Source of the DNA: Mesaphorura yosii
Lineage: Eukaryota; Arthropoda; Collembola; Poduromorpha; Tullbergiidae
Reading direction: 5' to 3'
Length of the DNA: 64,000 bases
Assembly: GCA_009869945.1 (NCBI GenBank)
Contig: WIXG01000060.1
Location: 220,854 to 284,853 of the forward strand
Shown here: in pieces, positions 15,001 through 29,200 of the stretch
Numbering within the stretch: the first letter of the stretch is position 1
Layout: the number at the start of each line of letters is the position of its first letter
Position numbers and translations under genes: made by a program
The notes under the pieces: model-generated
The model's database searches: none
What the model saw: only the letters and a program-made list of their open reading frames with translations
Told to the model about the DNA's origin: nothing

Positions 15001-18000
15001 GTTCTGCCTTTGCTTTTACTTTGCGTTCGTGCGTCCATCGCCATCGTTCATTGAATAGATGCTGATGCTGATGATGGTCATAATGCGTTACGATTCGATC
15101 CGACGCTTAGTTACTGTAGTGATCAGTCCATTCCTTCGTCGGTGCATCTGCGTATGAGTGCATTACAATGCCAAAAAAGCGAAGTTCTGTCAATACGAAA
15201 TTCACATTCATTTTATAGAATAGGAAAACTTTGTTTCCAGTAGGACAATGAAGTGGACGTCGGTCGTGGACCAATGAGTATAAGTTTTCGAGATTCGCGA
15301 ACTCGCCTCGCCTGTCCGTTGTTCTGTGCTTGTGCTCCTCGTCTAACTTTCCGTAGGCACATCGCTTCCAGCATTAAATTTACAATAGAAGCACTATTTC
15401 ACAATGCTTCTGGACCATGCGAGCTAGTTAAGTAGGTTTTAGCAATCTTTTCCGATTCTTGTCCAACTCTGTTCAATAGTATGTTTTGATTCTGCGAGCG
15501 ACTGTGAGTCCGCAGTCCGGGCGTGAGTGTGAGCATTTTCTGATTTCTTGGAACTGAACAACTGAACAAGAGTGTGAGCACGACGAGCGCAAGCAGAGAA
15601 ACAGCAGAAACGACCACTCCTCTCTTTGCTTTTCGTTTTCAGAGGTTTGTATTTGCAGACTAAAGCAAGTGGAATCCAAGACGAGGGGGTGTAGTCCCAG
15701 TCCGGATCGGTCGACTCGTTTCTTCCCCGTAAAATTTATGGTTGTGCGTGCAATTTTAGTTTCTAAAGACCCATTCAAACTGTAAAGTAGTCGACGAGTC
15801 GAGATTTTTGTGCATGGATTGTATTGCATTGTATTTTACTTTACTGCTTTCACATAACGTAATATTGTGAGAAGACAATATAGATTTTAGTGAAACTGTT
15901 TCAGACATCAGGCAGGCGTTTCTCTTCCAACTCCACTCCAGTCCGAGTACGAAGACGAGTGCCGAAGAGAATACCATCATCGTACATTGCTCTCGTACTA
16001 TCAGTCTACTGCACTCATGTAAATATTTTCCTAATACGGTACCAGCACCAGAGCGGCAGCGGTGGCCGAGCCACAGAGTGAATTAATAGTGACAATCAAA
16101 ACCACTTTTCAATTTCTATTGCGTCGTAGTTTAATGCCCTGTTTTGGGTTTCTTTGATGTCCTCTGTGTGTGTGCGGAGCTCGCCTGGTCTGTCTGGTCT
16201 CTGTGAATTAAAACCTGGTACAAGTAAAAAGCAATGCGAGCTTTGTTCGTATTATTTTACAATCTCCCCATACGCATTTCGCCCAAATGAATGCAAATAC
16301 ACGGCCCAGTCACGGGCACAGAAAATTTAAAACCTTTGAGACGAGTATTCTCAAAGTCTCCAAATGAGTAAATAAACCCTTTTTCGTGTTTTGTCCTTCG
16401 AACGAAGCACGGAGCATCTGAGCACAATCATTCGTTCTATTATCACAGTGTTCGCTCGACCCGTACACAGCCTTGTATGTACAGAAAGGAGAGCCATAAA
16501 TTCTCAATTTCATGTTGGATCTTTAAAGTTAATTTGCAATGCAAAAAATGCATGGAAAGAAATCCCAACAACCGACCGAAAAGCTTGCTATCATTACTTG
16601 CAGTACTCTGCTGTTTCAAGGTACCCAGATGAGAGACGTATTACTTTAATAAGTACTTGTCTCTGTGGGCTCCGCCAGCTCTGCACGGTGCACACAAGTC
16701 AAAAGATAATTTTCTCTCGAGTCGTTCACAGTGCACCGTTCTTACAAGAGCAAGCGAGTAAGAACGAAAACGCCGTGCTGTAGCCGTAAGTCAAGTCAAG
16801 CGAAAGTTGGTCGGTCTGGTCCTGGTCTGGTTTGGTTTTAGTTTTGGCTTTTCGTCTCTTCTCCATGCGAGCAGCAGCAGCGGCAGCGCAACAGTCATAC
16901 CGTGTCGGTTCAACTCAGCTCCACGCTTCCACTGCTTGTTGCTCGCTCTCGTCTTCATGATTTTTTAACACTCATTGGATGAAAAAAGGTAGAAAAGGTG
17001 GGAGGCGGAGGTAAAGAGTTGGAAGTTGAGTGGGCGTAGCATTTATGTGCATGTCGTAATAATAAGTAATATTTAGTGCCGGCTGGGTAATAATACTAAT
17101 AAGCATATCAACGCTTTGCCGTGCCAGTACAGCAGTGTGGTACGGTGAAACCCATGGCGTGACATGGCATGGCTGGCCGGCACTAGCACTTCATTCTCCA
17201 GCCTTTGTTTTACATTTTACTGACTAAGTTTACATGGTTAATAAATGCGGTGCTCTTCGTTCTTCGTGCTAGTCTACAACAATGACAACTCCATGCCCAT
17301 GTCACTGTCAACGTGTCAGCTCTCGACTCGACTCAGCTCATTATGATCCATATTTCCAAAATTCAAGCATTGGCTTTGGCGCCTGGCACTCTGCTCGGAG
17401 ATTTATTTCAACACACGCCATGCCAGCTTGAAGCTTGGCTTGTTATCTTTCTCAGGAATAAAATACAGCTTAACAAGCAATGGCAGCGGCAGTGGCGGTA
17501 CCAAAAGCAAAAGCAAAGTGCAACGCACTGACAATTTATGAACGCCTTTTCTGAATACTTATTTCAAAATATTAAACATAACATTGCACGCCTTCGTTCA
17601 GGCCTGGCATGACTTGTGCCTTGATCCGAGTGATGTTGATGTTTGTGAGTCGGGAATTGTGAATCCACGTCTGCCTCTGCTCTACTGTGCCTGTCTCTTG
17701 GTTGCTTTAACGCTGAAATATCATGAGAATTGACATGTTCGCCTTAAGTATACACACGACGGTATTTACGTATCATATTTCATCATACTTCAGCCGACAG
17801 CAGGCAAGGCAAGGCAAGGGTTTACTTCCTTGTCAGCACAACATTGCGTGGTGCCTGCTGCCACGCTGGCGCTTGGCGGGAGTTTCTGGTCGCGTTTGAT
17901 AACAGCTCCAGACTGTTCTGCTGGGGCTGGGAATGATGAAGCCTTATAAAAATGACGTTTGAAAAATTAGTTGCACAACTTTGGCCTAGCGTTCATCTGG

Positions 18001-20114
18001 TCTGGTTAAGCCTGGCCTGGTCTCTCAATATCCGAGCGTCAGCGCTCAAGCTGCTAAATAATAGTGCGTGGGCTGCGTGCTAGCAAAGATACGTCGGTGG
18101 AAGGCGAGAGCAAGACAAAGATTAGATGATTATCGCCGTCATCATTTTTCTGTGGAGAATTCTATTTAATTTCCACTTCTCGGGAATTGATTCGTGACAA
18201 TTTACTTTGTTTCGCGCAGCGCAGAGCGTCAACACTTAATCAAAATTAGTTCTCAAAACAAAAACCTACGCCTTCGTTCTTAGACTGAGAAATTCTAATT
18301 TGACAAAGTTCTTTCGTACGCGTATAGAAACGGACATGAGAACAATAAAAATCTGGAATTGCATGAGCGAAAGCGAAAAAACTCATTAAAAGAATTTCAG
18401 GAGAAAGGATTACGCTTAGTTTCGTGAAACTTGTTTGTCTTCTTCGTACGAGTGCGAGTAGTTTAGTTTTGTGATTCCTTTATGATTGTTTTAGTTGGTT
18501 CATTATTGCCACTGCCTCTGCTGCCAGGAAAAGGAATTAAAAACTTAGTCTGCACACGAGGCTGGGTTCAGGTTGCCTCGCCCGCTTCCGTCCTTCTGTT
18601 ACATGCATTGAGAATATTACAATGTACCAACCTAAAACCTAAATTGGGGTTACGCTGCGTTTTTCACGTCACAGGCGGAAAATGAGCCTGTCAGTCTGGA
18701 CTGAAGCTAATTGCCTTCGCAAGATGCCATTTGCCAGGACCAAGACGCATGTTTGATATTCCATCTCTGAAAAGATAATGGAAATACCATAAAATGTAAT
18801 CACGTGAAAGTATCCAGTGCTGTATCGACCTGGGCACGAGAGGAAATGGAGAAAGTGGTACGACAGAATGATTTCTCTCTTCCCAGTGCACGGCAGGCAG
18901 GCAGGCCCGGCAGCACAGGAGCCATATGGCAAGATGCGACGAGACTAATACTACTGGCAGCATCAGCGTCAGGATCGACGGTGAAGCGGGGTAAAAGCGA
19001 AGAAAGACAAGACATTCGCAAAGAAAACGAATAAAATGAAACGAAACGAATGCGAGAGTGTAAATGTAAGTGTTTGGAATCTCATTCAGTGTTCCTGGAG
19101 ATAAAATTCTAGCAGAGCACAGTTTATTGCTTGTACACATCAACCTGCTTGCTCTCTACAATGCACGGTGCAGTGGCTGGTGCTAAACAGATCTGGAAAA
19201 GATAGACACAGACATAGACAGAGTTATTTCAGACCATTTGATATGAAAACCCAACCAAGCAACCATTAACAAGGCAGCCAGGCAGGCATGGGCACAATGC
19301 AATGCAACTCAGCGACGACTTGAATCCTGGATGTTTTTCTCTTTTTTGCAATATTCTGCGCTGGGCTGTGCTCCCGTTGTGAGTCAAGTCAAATGTAACT
19401 TCCCTTACTTTCCTGTTTGATATTGTATTGTCGCCGTTATTGATGGCATTGCACAGAACAGCAGTTGATGAGCTCAAACGTGCAGAAGATGTAATATACA
19501 AGGCACAAATCAATCTTACATACCGAGTCTTCCAACGCGAACGTAGCGGTTGAAGAGGAACAAGTCAGGAAGCACATGAACGGTGGTGCGTCTGCGGGTC
19601 TGGCAGGCAGACAATGACAGAGGCCAAAGTTCAAGATTCTCTGCATCATTTTTAATTACGTTACCGACCGCGCACACACGCCACATGTTCTCAGTTCTCA
19701 GAGCCTGGCAATTGGAAATGGCCCGGCCTGGCCTGGTTGACTGGTCGATGTGATCAGTCGATGGTCAAGTAAATACATCAATCTTATTTGTACTTAAGCT
19801 GCCTGGCCGCACACACGCCACACGCGCTGCTCTGCCTACCTGCCATTTGTGAATGATTACGCGAACGAGTACGAACACAGTAAACAGAAGAGCGGCAGCG
19901 GGTGGAAAGTTGTTTGGAAATTATTTCCAGGCAGCTCACTTATTGTGTAGTCAGCACGAGTGGTCAGCCAGCTAGGCGGGAGAGCAATACAGGGAAATGG
20001 AAGTAATGGATGTATGGTTGAATTCGCCCTTCGCTTATTCGCTGTAAAGAAATAAAGAATCTCCAAAGACTCATTTGCACTTTGGTACGAATAACCTTAA
20101 CGCATGCCAACATG
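12025..20114. other. No confirmed gene; two isolated open frames of uncertain status
   Basis: 12025-12501 (+) is an open frame of 158 codons containing a Cys cluster (CRDGGECKDDATC) and a balanced composition, but no recognised domain. 14683-15054 (+) begins MSKKRGKLRYTLLLLLSS, a signal-peptide-like start, then becomes Leu/Phe/Cys-rich. Neither has splice or promoter support. Short slippage repeats include (GGCAA)3 at 17803-17819. Nothing else is recognisable. Confidence 0.55.
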
Positions 20115-20231
20115 CAATGGAGGTATAAACTAATATAATTTTATATTAGTATATTAGTTTACATTATATAATATTATATAGTATGTGTATTAGTATAAAA
20201 CTACTATATTATATTAGTTTATACCTCTATT
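20115..20231. mobile_element. AT-rich inverted-repeat element (MITE-like), about 117 bp
   Basis: The ends are inverted copies: 20120-20139 and 20208-20227 match perfectly over 20 bp (starting GAGGTATAAACTAATATA), and the match extends outward to AATRGAGG with one mismatch. The interior is almost pure A+T and could fold into a long hairpin. The 7-bp direct repeat CAACATG flanks the element (20108-20114 and 20232-20238), as expected of a target-site duplication. It has no coding capacity. Inference: a non-autonomous DNA transposon remnant; the 7-bp duplication is close to the 8 bp typical of hAT-type elements but does not assign a superfamily. Confidence 0.72.
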
Positions 20232-23200
20232 CAACATGTGACATGCCAAGAGAAGAGCCTGAAATCAATGGACTTCGGATGGGTTAGCTGCTGATTGCGG
20301 TTGCTGTGTAATTACAAATTAGATTTATTGGCATTCGACTCTTGTCGTCACTGAGGTCGTGACCTCGCAAGTTGACTGGATTGGACTGCAGCCCTCCACG
20401 TCGAGCCGTGCCGCGCCAAATTTCACCTCGTCCGCAGCGCAGTTCGTCTAAAGACGTTAGGTTGCGTAAATTCAATCAAGCGAAACGATAGCCAGCTAGC
20501 CCGGTGTTGGAGCGAAGTACCTTAAGCTTCGCAGTTCGCACAAAGCAGATCTCCCTGTCGTTTGATTATTACATTATCGCCTGTTTACGTGCCAGATTTC
20601 AATTTCAAAGTAATTCTTCTTTTAATTATTTACCCTGCCGTCCGCCGTACAAGTACTATACAGTGCATGCACGAGTAATGCAATTATAATTTTGTTTTGA
20701 AGTACCAACAAAAGTTTTTCGCTTTGTGCTCTGCTTTCGCCTTTCGCCCTGCCTTCGTTTCAAGTCCGGCTCGCCCACTTAATAGTGAAGTATTGTAATT
20801 TGGGGAGCCTGGATTTTTACGCGTAAGTACGCGAGACAGGAAATTTACGCCGTGTACTTGAAAAAGAGAAAACATTTCTCTTGAACAATTCATTTTCACA
20901 GTGTTCAATGCACAACAGTGTGTGGCATGGCATGGAGTATGGATCATACCACTCTTCATAAACTTTCCCTAACGATACGCTTGCCGGTGGCTGACGAGCT
21001 AAAAGGGGAGGCAGGATGCTGGTGCTGGCGCTGGCAACGGATGCTGCTTTTCCTTGGTTCCATGCCATAGTTGTAGTCGTAGTCGTAGCTAAGATTCTAC
21101 TCAATATTATACCACGTACGCTTGACTGTGGATGTGGATTTCCATCTCCTAGACAGCTTGGAAGCAGCTCCGACATCAGCATCAGCTTCTGCTTTCGCAG
21201 GGGATCAAATTATAAAAGCAGCTCTTACTCTTACTCTTCAATATGGCTTGCATTGCATTGGAGTGCAGCGAAAGGTCCATGAGCCCAAAAATACTGAGCC
21301 CAAGCATCGCAGTGATCGCAGCCACTGTCTGTTTTTCGCTGTAAGTCCCAGTCTCCTTGGTCTTGGTGTCGGTCTGAACTGAGCCTGGCTCTTCTGCACG
21401 AGGTAATAATTGCGATGGTTAAAAAACAAGTGCCTACTTACGAAATACAGGCAGCCAGATACGCGTACGCTGTACAGCATCTGAAGAATATAAACAACTT
21501 GAATATAATATTTGCTGAGTTGGCCGGTTTGCGCACGTATTATTATGCTTTCACAGGTACAATTTTTTACAACTAGCTACAGCGTTCAACGTGCAGGTTC
21601 GTTTAGATTCAAGTGGCCCGATTCGTCTGCTTTGTGCTGAAATAAGCTACTTGAACCGAACCACGCTATTACTGAAATTCGTGCTCGTGATCGTGTGATG
21701 TGGCTGTGGCTGTAAATTCGAGTTGTGGAAATCTTCAAAATGGAAATTCTCAAGATGAAATGAAAGTCTACGCTCACGTAGTAGTAAACTATGTACGGTA
21801 CGGTGAGGAGCAAGAAAGAGAAAGAGATCGATACTGTCTTATGCGTGTAAGACAAGCCAAAGGCACGGTGCAGCTTCTTGCTCGTATTTCCAATTCTTAT
21901 TGCATGGAAATATGAAAAAAACCCTCAGAAGTCTACCTGATGCATTTGTAATGGGATTCAGTGCTCGACCGCGGCAGTGCACTTTAAAATCCGGATGGAC
22001 CCGGCCAATTTTCCATACCTTTGTAATTGGCCCTGTATTATTATCATGCACCGCCATTATGACCCATGTCCCTTGCATTTCAAAATACAAATGCATAAGT
22101 ATACAACAGAGCCGGCTGGGATTTGGCCCAATTTTGGAGAAAGCGTCACAGGAGAACAAAAGAAAGCTTAGTCATTATTTTCCTTCGTTACAAGATTTGG
22201 CTGGATGCTATAACTCGTGCATCATTAATACAGAAAAAGGCGAACCATGCTTAATCAAATATGGCACAGAAAAACCGGCCGAAGCATTTTTACTTCAGCT
22301 TCAACTTTAGTCGCTTTGTATTTCATCTTTTAAGCCAAGCGAGGAGAAAATGTGCGGAGTACAAAAACAAACAACTTAAGACTTCGCGCACCAATTTTGC
22401 ATAGTATGAAGGGCTTAAGATGGCGACGGTGACGGCGAGACCGGAGAGACGAGAAAAAGGGAACCTCGAGAACGAGAATATTCTCTTATCGTCGAAAACT
22501 CGAAGCTCGAAAAACAAAAGAATTACGAGCATTGTGTAAGAAAATCCATTATTGCTATTATAAATTCATATACAAAGTAAATATTACGATGCGGGGCTGG
22601 ACTCGAGCTCGGTCGCTCCTCGCAAGATTCGAGTTTCGTATTCGTAGTCACAGGAGACTACATGCCCCATGTCACCAACTTAATAATCTCGTGTCTTACG
22701 TATACGGGAACTGGCACAAAGGAAGTGGGGGCAAAATACTTCGCTTCGCTTTGAGGCATTAAATTTTCATCTTTGAATTTTTTCCGGCTCGAGCCCAGGC
22801 TCTCGCTTAGGCTATGACAAAAGAAATTCCCGGTCTTGTAAAACCTTCGTAATAATTACTGTTGTTAAGCGGAAGAAGCTGAGCGCTGAGCCACGCTGTG
22901 TTTCGGTTCGAATTTTTCTCCCGAGAAATTCTTCCACCACTCTTCCGAATTTATATCTATGATGAGAACGTGGTGATAAGCGAATTTACATTCACCGCTC
23001 ACTCGGTAGTCAGCAAATGAGGAGTACTGTTGATATTTTTCGAGACTTCCACCAAAATAAGCCACTTAATGAATGCGGTGGATGTTTCAGGTACTTCCAC
23101 TATAACATGCTGAGTCGAGACTGACGCTGGCGCTGCGTCAAAATTAAAAGTGTGAGAAATTTCCATTATAAATGTAAATTACCAGAAATCTAATCACTTT

Positions 23201-26200
23201 CACTGCGTGCGTGCTTTGCTTTTGCTCGTGCCTTTGGGCCCGCAATGCGATGCAAGATATCCTTCCAACTTTTGCGCAAGAGAAGAGACGAGTTGAGCTG
23301 CTGAATTATTATTCTTTTCAATCTTATTTCCATTTCCTGGCCTGCCTAGGCTTAATTGTGTCTCTGCTTCCATTTTTATCCGTGAATTTATGCAAAACCG
23401 CTCGGGAAAACGAGAATCCGTTGCTGGTGAGAGCTACATTACCAGAGATCGCGATGCAAAGCAAAGACAAAGCTTTGCCCTCCGTGGCGCACACACAGGC
23501 AGGGAAACTTGATGGATTTATGCATAGCATTATGATACTAATCAAACGCGCTACACACAAGCCCAGGTTTCTATATTTCGCATTTCGCACGTCGTCACAA
23601 ATTACTAAAACATCGTGGAAAAATTGATCAGCGTGTCGGCACGTTCCAATCCCTTACCGAGCCCGCGAGCGAACATTTTTTAATTAAAATCCTGAAACAA
23701 AACAAGAGTACACAAAACAGGCCAATACTATCGACGTGCATGCAATTTGAAAGCTCAAATTGAACTTGCAGGGCAGCATTCGTGCTCGGTTCTTGAGGAC
23801 TGCGACAGTAGTTTAAACTGAATCTGTGAATCGAATTGCGACACGAGCTGAGAATGGAAATTGCACGGATTCCTTCTTGGAATTTAATCCCCACTCCCGC
23901 AATTTCGATTTGCAAATTACAAGCCGTGTGCTTCAGTGTACGGGTTGTCGGCTCCGCTGCTCATCGTTGCTCTTTCTTTTGGCTCCAGGCTTAAGCTCCA
24001 GCCAACAGCCTGTGTTTACGTTCGCGTTCAGTGTAGCACAATAATTACATAGTCATTAAATTCATTTTCAATTCAGCAACTTTACATAAAGAGGAAAGAT
24101 ACGCATCATTGCAGTTTGCAACTTTCTCGTTTGTAATTTTCTAGAATCCTCATCCGAGGCGAGACTGCTCTCTCCTGCTGCTCCGTCAAAGATCACTCCC
24201 CTTCTTCCACATCCGAGCCATTATTACATAGCAGCTTTGAAACAAGAGAATCTCCCGTCTCTGCTGCTGAAGTTGCCGAAGCCCGAAGTTCTCATTGCTA
24301 TTGTCACAGAGCGCAGGGTACCTCGCAATGCAAGCGAACACTCAAAGCGATGTGATGATTGCGCGATTGCAATTGCGTTTGCATTTGCAATGTAACCCTT
24401 TCCGTGTAGCACAGTATTTAATATTCGTCATCTGTGCATTCTATTGTTATTCTCATCCTTATTACGGACCATGCATTATGAATCCAGACTCCCCTCCGCC
24501 GCTCCGCTCGCTCGTGCTCCTTGGAAACAACACCACTTGAATTTCACGGGAGTTCAACTTTCGCTTAAAAATGCAATAAGCAGATTACTCAAGTGAGTGT
24601 TGCTGCCGCGGAAGCTCTGCTGAAGCGGGAGGCAGAACGCGAACGGCGCATTTAATGATTTTCGGTGATTGAAGCCTGAGTCTGAGCAGGAGAATGAAAA
24701 GGGGAACTGAGGATCAAAGTAGCCGAAAGTGCACACATAAAATCCATGTCATTTCATATTTCCAAAGGTAAATGCACGCCTGCCTGAAGATTCTCACAAT
24801 TTTCCAGTTCGTCATAAAAACAATGCAAAGTAGGCAGATTGCAGACAGAAAAATGCAAATGTCAGTTTATTTGGAGATCAAGAACGAGAACGAAATGAGG
24901 GAAGATCAGAAGATCCGTTCAAATTCATACGTTAAGCGAACTCTTCAATATTCTCCGAGATATTTGATTTCTGCTGGCGCGGGCGGTTTAATGTTGGGTA
25001 CTTAAACGCCAGTGCTGTGCTGGAGTTACCTTCCTTGTGAATAAAATGAGTGTTTATTCTTGCACTCGCCTGCCCCGCCGCACCACCGCCACCATCATTT
25101 TTTTCATTCTCTTGCAGTGAAAGCAATTTAGAACCAACGAACTGGAATTTATGATAACGATCAACCAGAGAACCGGGCGCGCGCACAACCTGTGAAGGTA
25201 ATTCTACATGGCAAAGTCTGAAATTGCTTTGAAGATGAAAAAGAATATTGCCTAATCATCATTTCTCTTATTTTCTCATCTCGAATCCACGTCCAGGACC
25301 AGACACAGGAGCCAGTGTTCGGTGACTCTCCTGCTGCATATCTGCTATTCAATGATATGCACGTATTTGACCTCTTTTGCGTACCTCTGCGCCAGAATCT
25401 CCAATCCGACCAGGTAAGTTTTCCTTTTGTCTTTATTACTCCCGATTCAATTTACATGTTATTATTTACATAGGGAAGGAAGAATATTTACGATATTGAT
25501 TGGTAATACAGTTCAACCATGCATTCATGCGAGTAAAGAATCCTACTACGACGGAGAACTTCTGGGGTATTATAAAGTACCGCCGTCGCCATCGAGTACA
25601 GTGCAGTGCAGAATTGCTTTTTTACTTTTTCCCAAGTTGGGCTTTCTCCTTAAACTCCATCAGCAGCAAAGCATCAGCACGGCACGGTACGGCTTTTGTG
25701 GCTGGTGCCTGTGCCTGTGCTTGTGCTGCTGCCTGTTCATGTAATTCCCTGCCGCAGCAGCCCTGCTTGGCTCGGATGCTGCGAGATGAAACTATCGATT
25801 TTTTCCTCGCTCGCACATTTTTGGGGTCCTTGGATTTTGGGGAGATTTTGTATTATCTCATGTTACTCTGCTGCTGCTCTCTTTTACTCTCTCTCATCTC
25901 TCATTCTCCTACGCGTCTCCTTAGGCTAACTTTTCTCTACGTTTAACATTTACGTGTACAGTACGTGTACGTGGTCGTGCATTCAACTAGCTTTCACCAT
26001 CGAGGAGGCTTCTGGCAACTTTATTCCGTGGACACGGCACACGGAGAGGAAACAGGATCGAAATCTATATTTGTATCCGTTCGTGATGGTGATGGCCAAG
26101 TCAAAGTAGAACGAGCGAGCCTCGGCTTGTCCAAAAATATTACTTTACGCACCGAATTACTGACGAGGTGAAATCTTAAGTAAACCTTACCACGCCACTC

Positions 26201-29200
26201 CATGAACGATGCCCTTATTTACCTTTGACAGGAGCGGAGGGTAGAGTGTGAGCGTGGGCAAGTGCCATGCCAGAAACTCGAGTTACTAACGAGACAGGTC
26301 ATCAAGAGCAGGAAAGGATACATTTACATTGTGCTCAGCGGAGATCATATAATTTGTCAATATAAACAATAAAGTATCCAATTTCACCATAACAAGAACT
26401 GTGCATCTTCTAAACATTGTTTGCTACTTTTTGAGCTGATGCTGGTTTGCGTCGTTCGCCGGTCGACCCTTAGAACGGACGAGGACGGGAAAAGGTCAAT
26501 ACAAAACAATCTTCCTGCCCGTGCTGCTCGCTGCTCGAATCCTCAAAGCACTTGACGACCAGGATTATTTTTATAATCTGCAGATGTTACCTCCAATTCT
26601 GTGCTCGCCTCAGCCTGGTGAAGGAGGCCATCAAGTTTTAATACCATTATGACCCGAGACGCGACCCTGGTAGGGACCGCCGCGCTTCGGTGCTACGGCG
26701 GTGTGTTTACTTTACTCTACTTTGACTCTGTTTTACCCATGTCGAGTTGAGTTGTCGTCGGCGTGGTTTAAGTAGTGCCCATTTAATTCAGATTTCAAGT
26801 CACACACTCTCTCGCTCAGCATCACTCAGCCTGAACTCGGTAGGAACAGGACAGAAAACAACCACAATCAATACCCGGACGGGACGAGAACAGGAGCATG
26901 TTCATGATGGTAATAGCAGGAGACAGAACACAGAACAATGAGCGACTGTGATTTCTTCAAACGGGTTCACGTCCAAAATACAAAGTGCAGTTCCTGCTCA
27001 CCGCTGCTTACGTCGGTGGCAGCACTGTCCAGAGTCCACCATATGCCTCAATAATAGCGGGCGCGGCACGACAAATGGCATGGCATTGGACACTCGTTCC
27101 CACTTGTTCCGAATAATTATGGAAATCAGGCTGCCCATTAAATTCAAGTCTCTGTCATTAATTCTGTGGACGACACGACCAACGTGAAATGAGCCGTCTG
27201 CTTCAGCGTCTGGTGAAGTCTAGTCGGCTAATGTGCTCGGTTCTCAGCCATACATTAGTGGAGACAAAAGTATCTGCTGCTGCAGAGTCGAGTGATGCGA
27301 ATAATGGTCCTGGAGGAGGTCAAGCACCGACACGAACGGAGCAGCGTATCAAATCACGGTACAATTCAGCTATTCAGCAATTCTGCCTCTGTAGACTGCT
27401 GTCGAATCTGGTGCGGCAATAACAGTTGAGACTTTGGACAGACACCCCCTTAAATTCAGCTTAACCATTTCCCGGCTCATAATTCTTTTATCATTTCCTG
27501 CCACAAACAAACTGGACCAGGCCCACTACACGGCTCACGTCTTTTACTGCCACACAAGACGCAATCAAATTGGTTATCACCACTCAGCGCCGCGTCTCTG
27601 CCCTGCAGCATTTATCAGGTTTAGAAAATGGATTTTTGATTCCGCAAATCGATGTTGGCATTCCTGTTAAATAATGGCAAGGCAAAGGCGTCGTGTCTGC
27701 CTGCGCTGCGGCGAGAAAGAATTAAGTTGATGGAGTAGAAATTAATTGCTTTCTCCAACATTACTTTGGAAGCAGATGCTTCGGTGGCAGTGGCAGTTTT
27801 TATTGCTCTTACCGCACGTTAGGTTCCTTAACGTACTCTGCCTAAGTAATCAACAAACTTTTCCCGTCCCGCTTGCTATGCTGCGGGCAGACCATCCTGA
27901 ATCAGAAGGTGAAAGCTTCGCTTACGCTTACCCGCTTTCACTTATGTAACATAAAAGATGAAACAAAATGAGTCATAAACGCCAAAAGCCTCCATTTCGA
28001 ATATTTCATGGGCTTTTGGGAAACGACAAAGGCAGGCAAAAGCGAAATTTTTGTGTTTGTACTGGCTGGTTGGAATCAAGTCGAAGCCGGTGTGGCATAA
28101 TAATGCCATTGCCGTCGAATGGAATTGTTTGCCTTTACTTTCACCCACTTCGATAGCTACTTTTTGTTTTGTTTTGGATTGGAATTCCTGAGTATCCTGA
28201 GTACATGAAATAAAAAATTCTGTCTACTATTCTGTGCTGGATCCTGGTGCAAAAATCATTGCTGTGCTCGGTCGTTGCAACTGGGAATTGTGAGAGCACA
28301 GGAAGAAAGCTGACGGCAGACAGCAGCAGCGGCAGGAAGAAAGATGACAAAATCTTACGACCCGGAGCTCCTTTCAACCAGAACAAATGGAATGAAATTT
28401 CTCTCTTCGCTCTCCCAGCGCACCGTGCTATTACGATTATTATTACTGGAGGAGAGCCGATTTTGTGATTTCTGAGATGATGATATTGCACATTTCAAAT
28501 ACGATTGAACGCAATCTTATTAAAAGCACGGATGTTTGGCTGAGCCCGCGCAGTTTGACCAGGCTAAGCTCAGGTAAGTGCAATCTTTTTGGTAAATTGA
28601 ATTCCTGCTATAATAATATCAATAACAATGCGCCATTACTGCTCCTATTGCTGTTTTTCTCAGATCTGATACCTACACTTACGTACGTACATATTATGAT
28701 TGGGAGTGATCTCGAGTGTTGCAAATGACAAAAGTTAGAGCTTATCGACTTCGCGTTTTTGCGCCAAAAAATTCAGTACTCGAAAGTACAGGACAAAAGA
28801 GTGCTTCAGAACCCTTCCACTTTTTGTTGATAAGCGATCCATTGACTGACGAGTCGTGGACCAATCATTCATGGCGGACAAGTTCATTTTCATGGTGAAA
28901 AGATAAAACAGTCGAATCTCGAATCTAAAGTCTATTTGTTTCAGCAAACAAACCGGCGTGCAGTGATGCAGTGGCTGTTCGTTGTTTGTTCAGTCGTCCC
29001 GTGCCCTAGCCGAGTCAGTTTATGATCGCTCTCGTTTCTCTTTTACTACCGCGCCGCGTAGCAGTGTGTGATCTGTCGTGAATGGCAGTAAATATCATGT
29101 CACGCCCGCCAGTGCCGTACCCGGTGAAAGCGGGAGAGTGCTTTTACAGGTTTATCATGACACGGCAGTGGCATGTCATTGCATGGCACAGGGACAGGAA

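Noticed and set aside
16061-16080. GTGGCCGAG resembling the A box of a serine tRNA
   Set aside because: The following bases do not form a tRNA and no B box is at the right distance.
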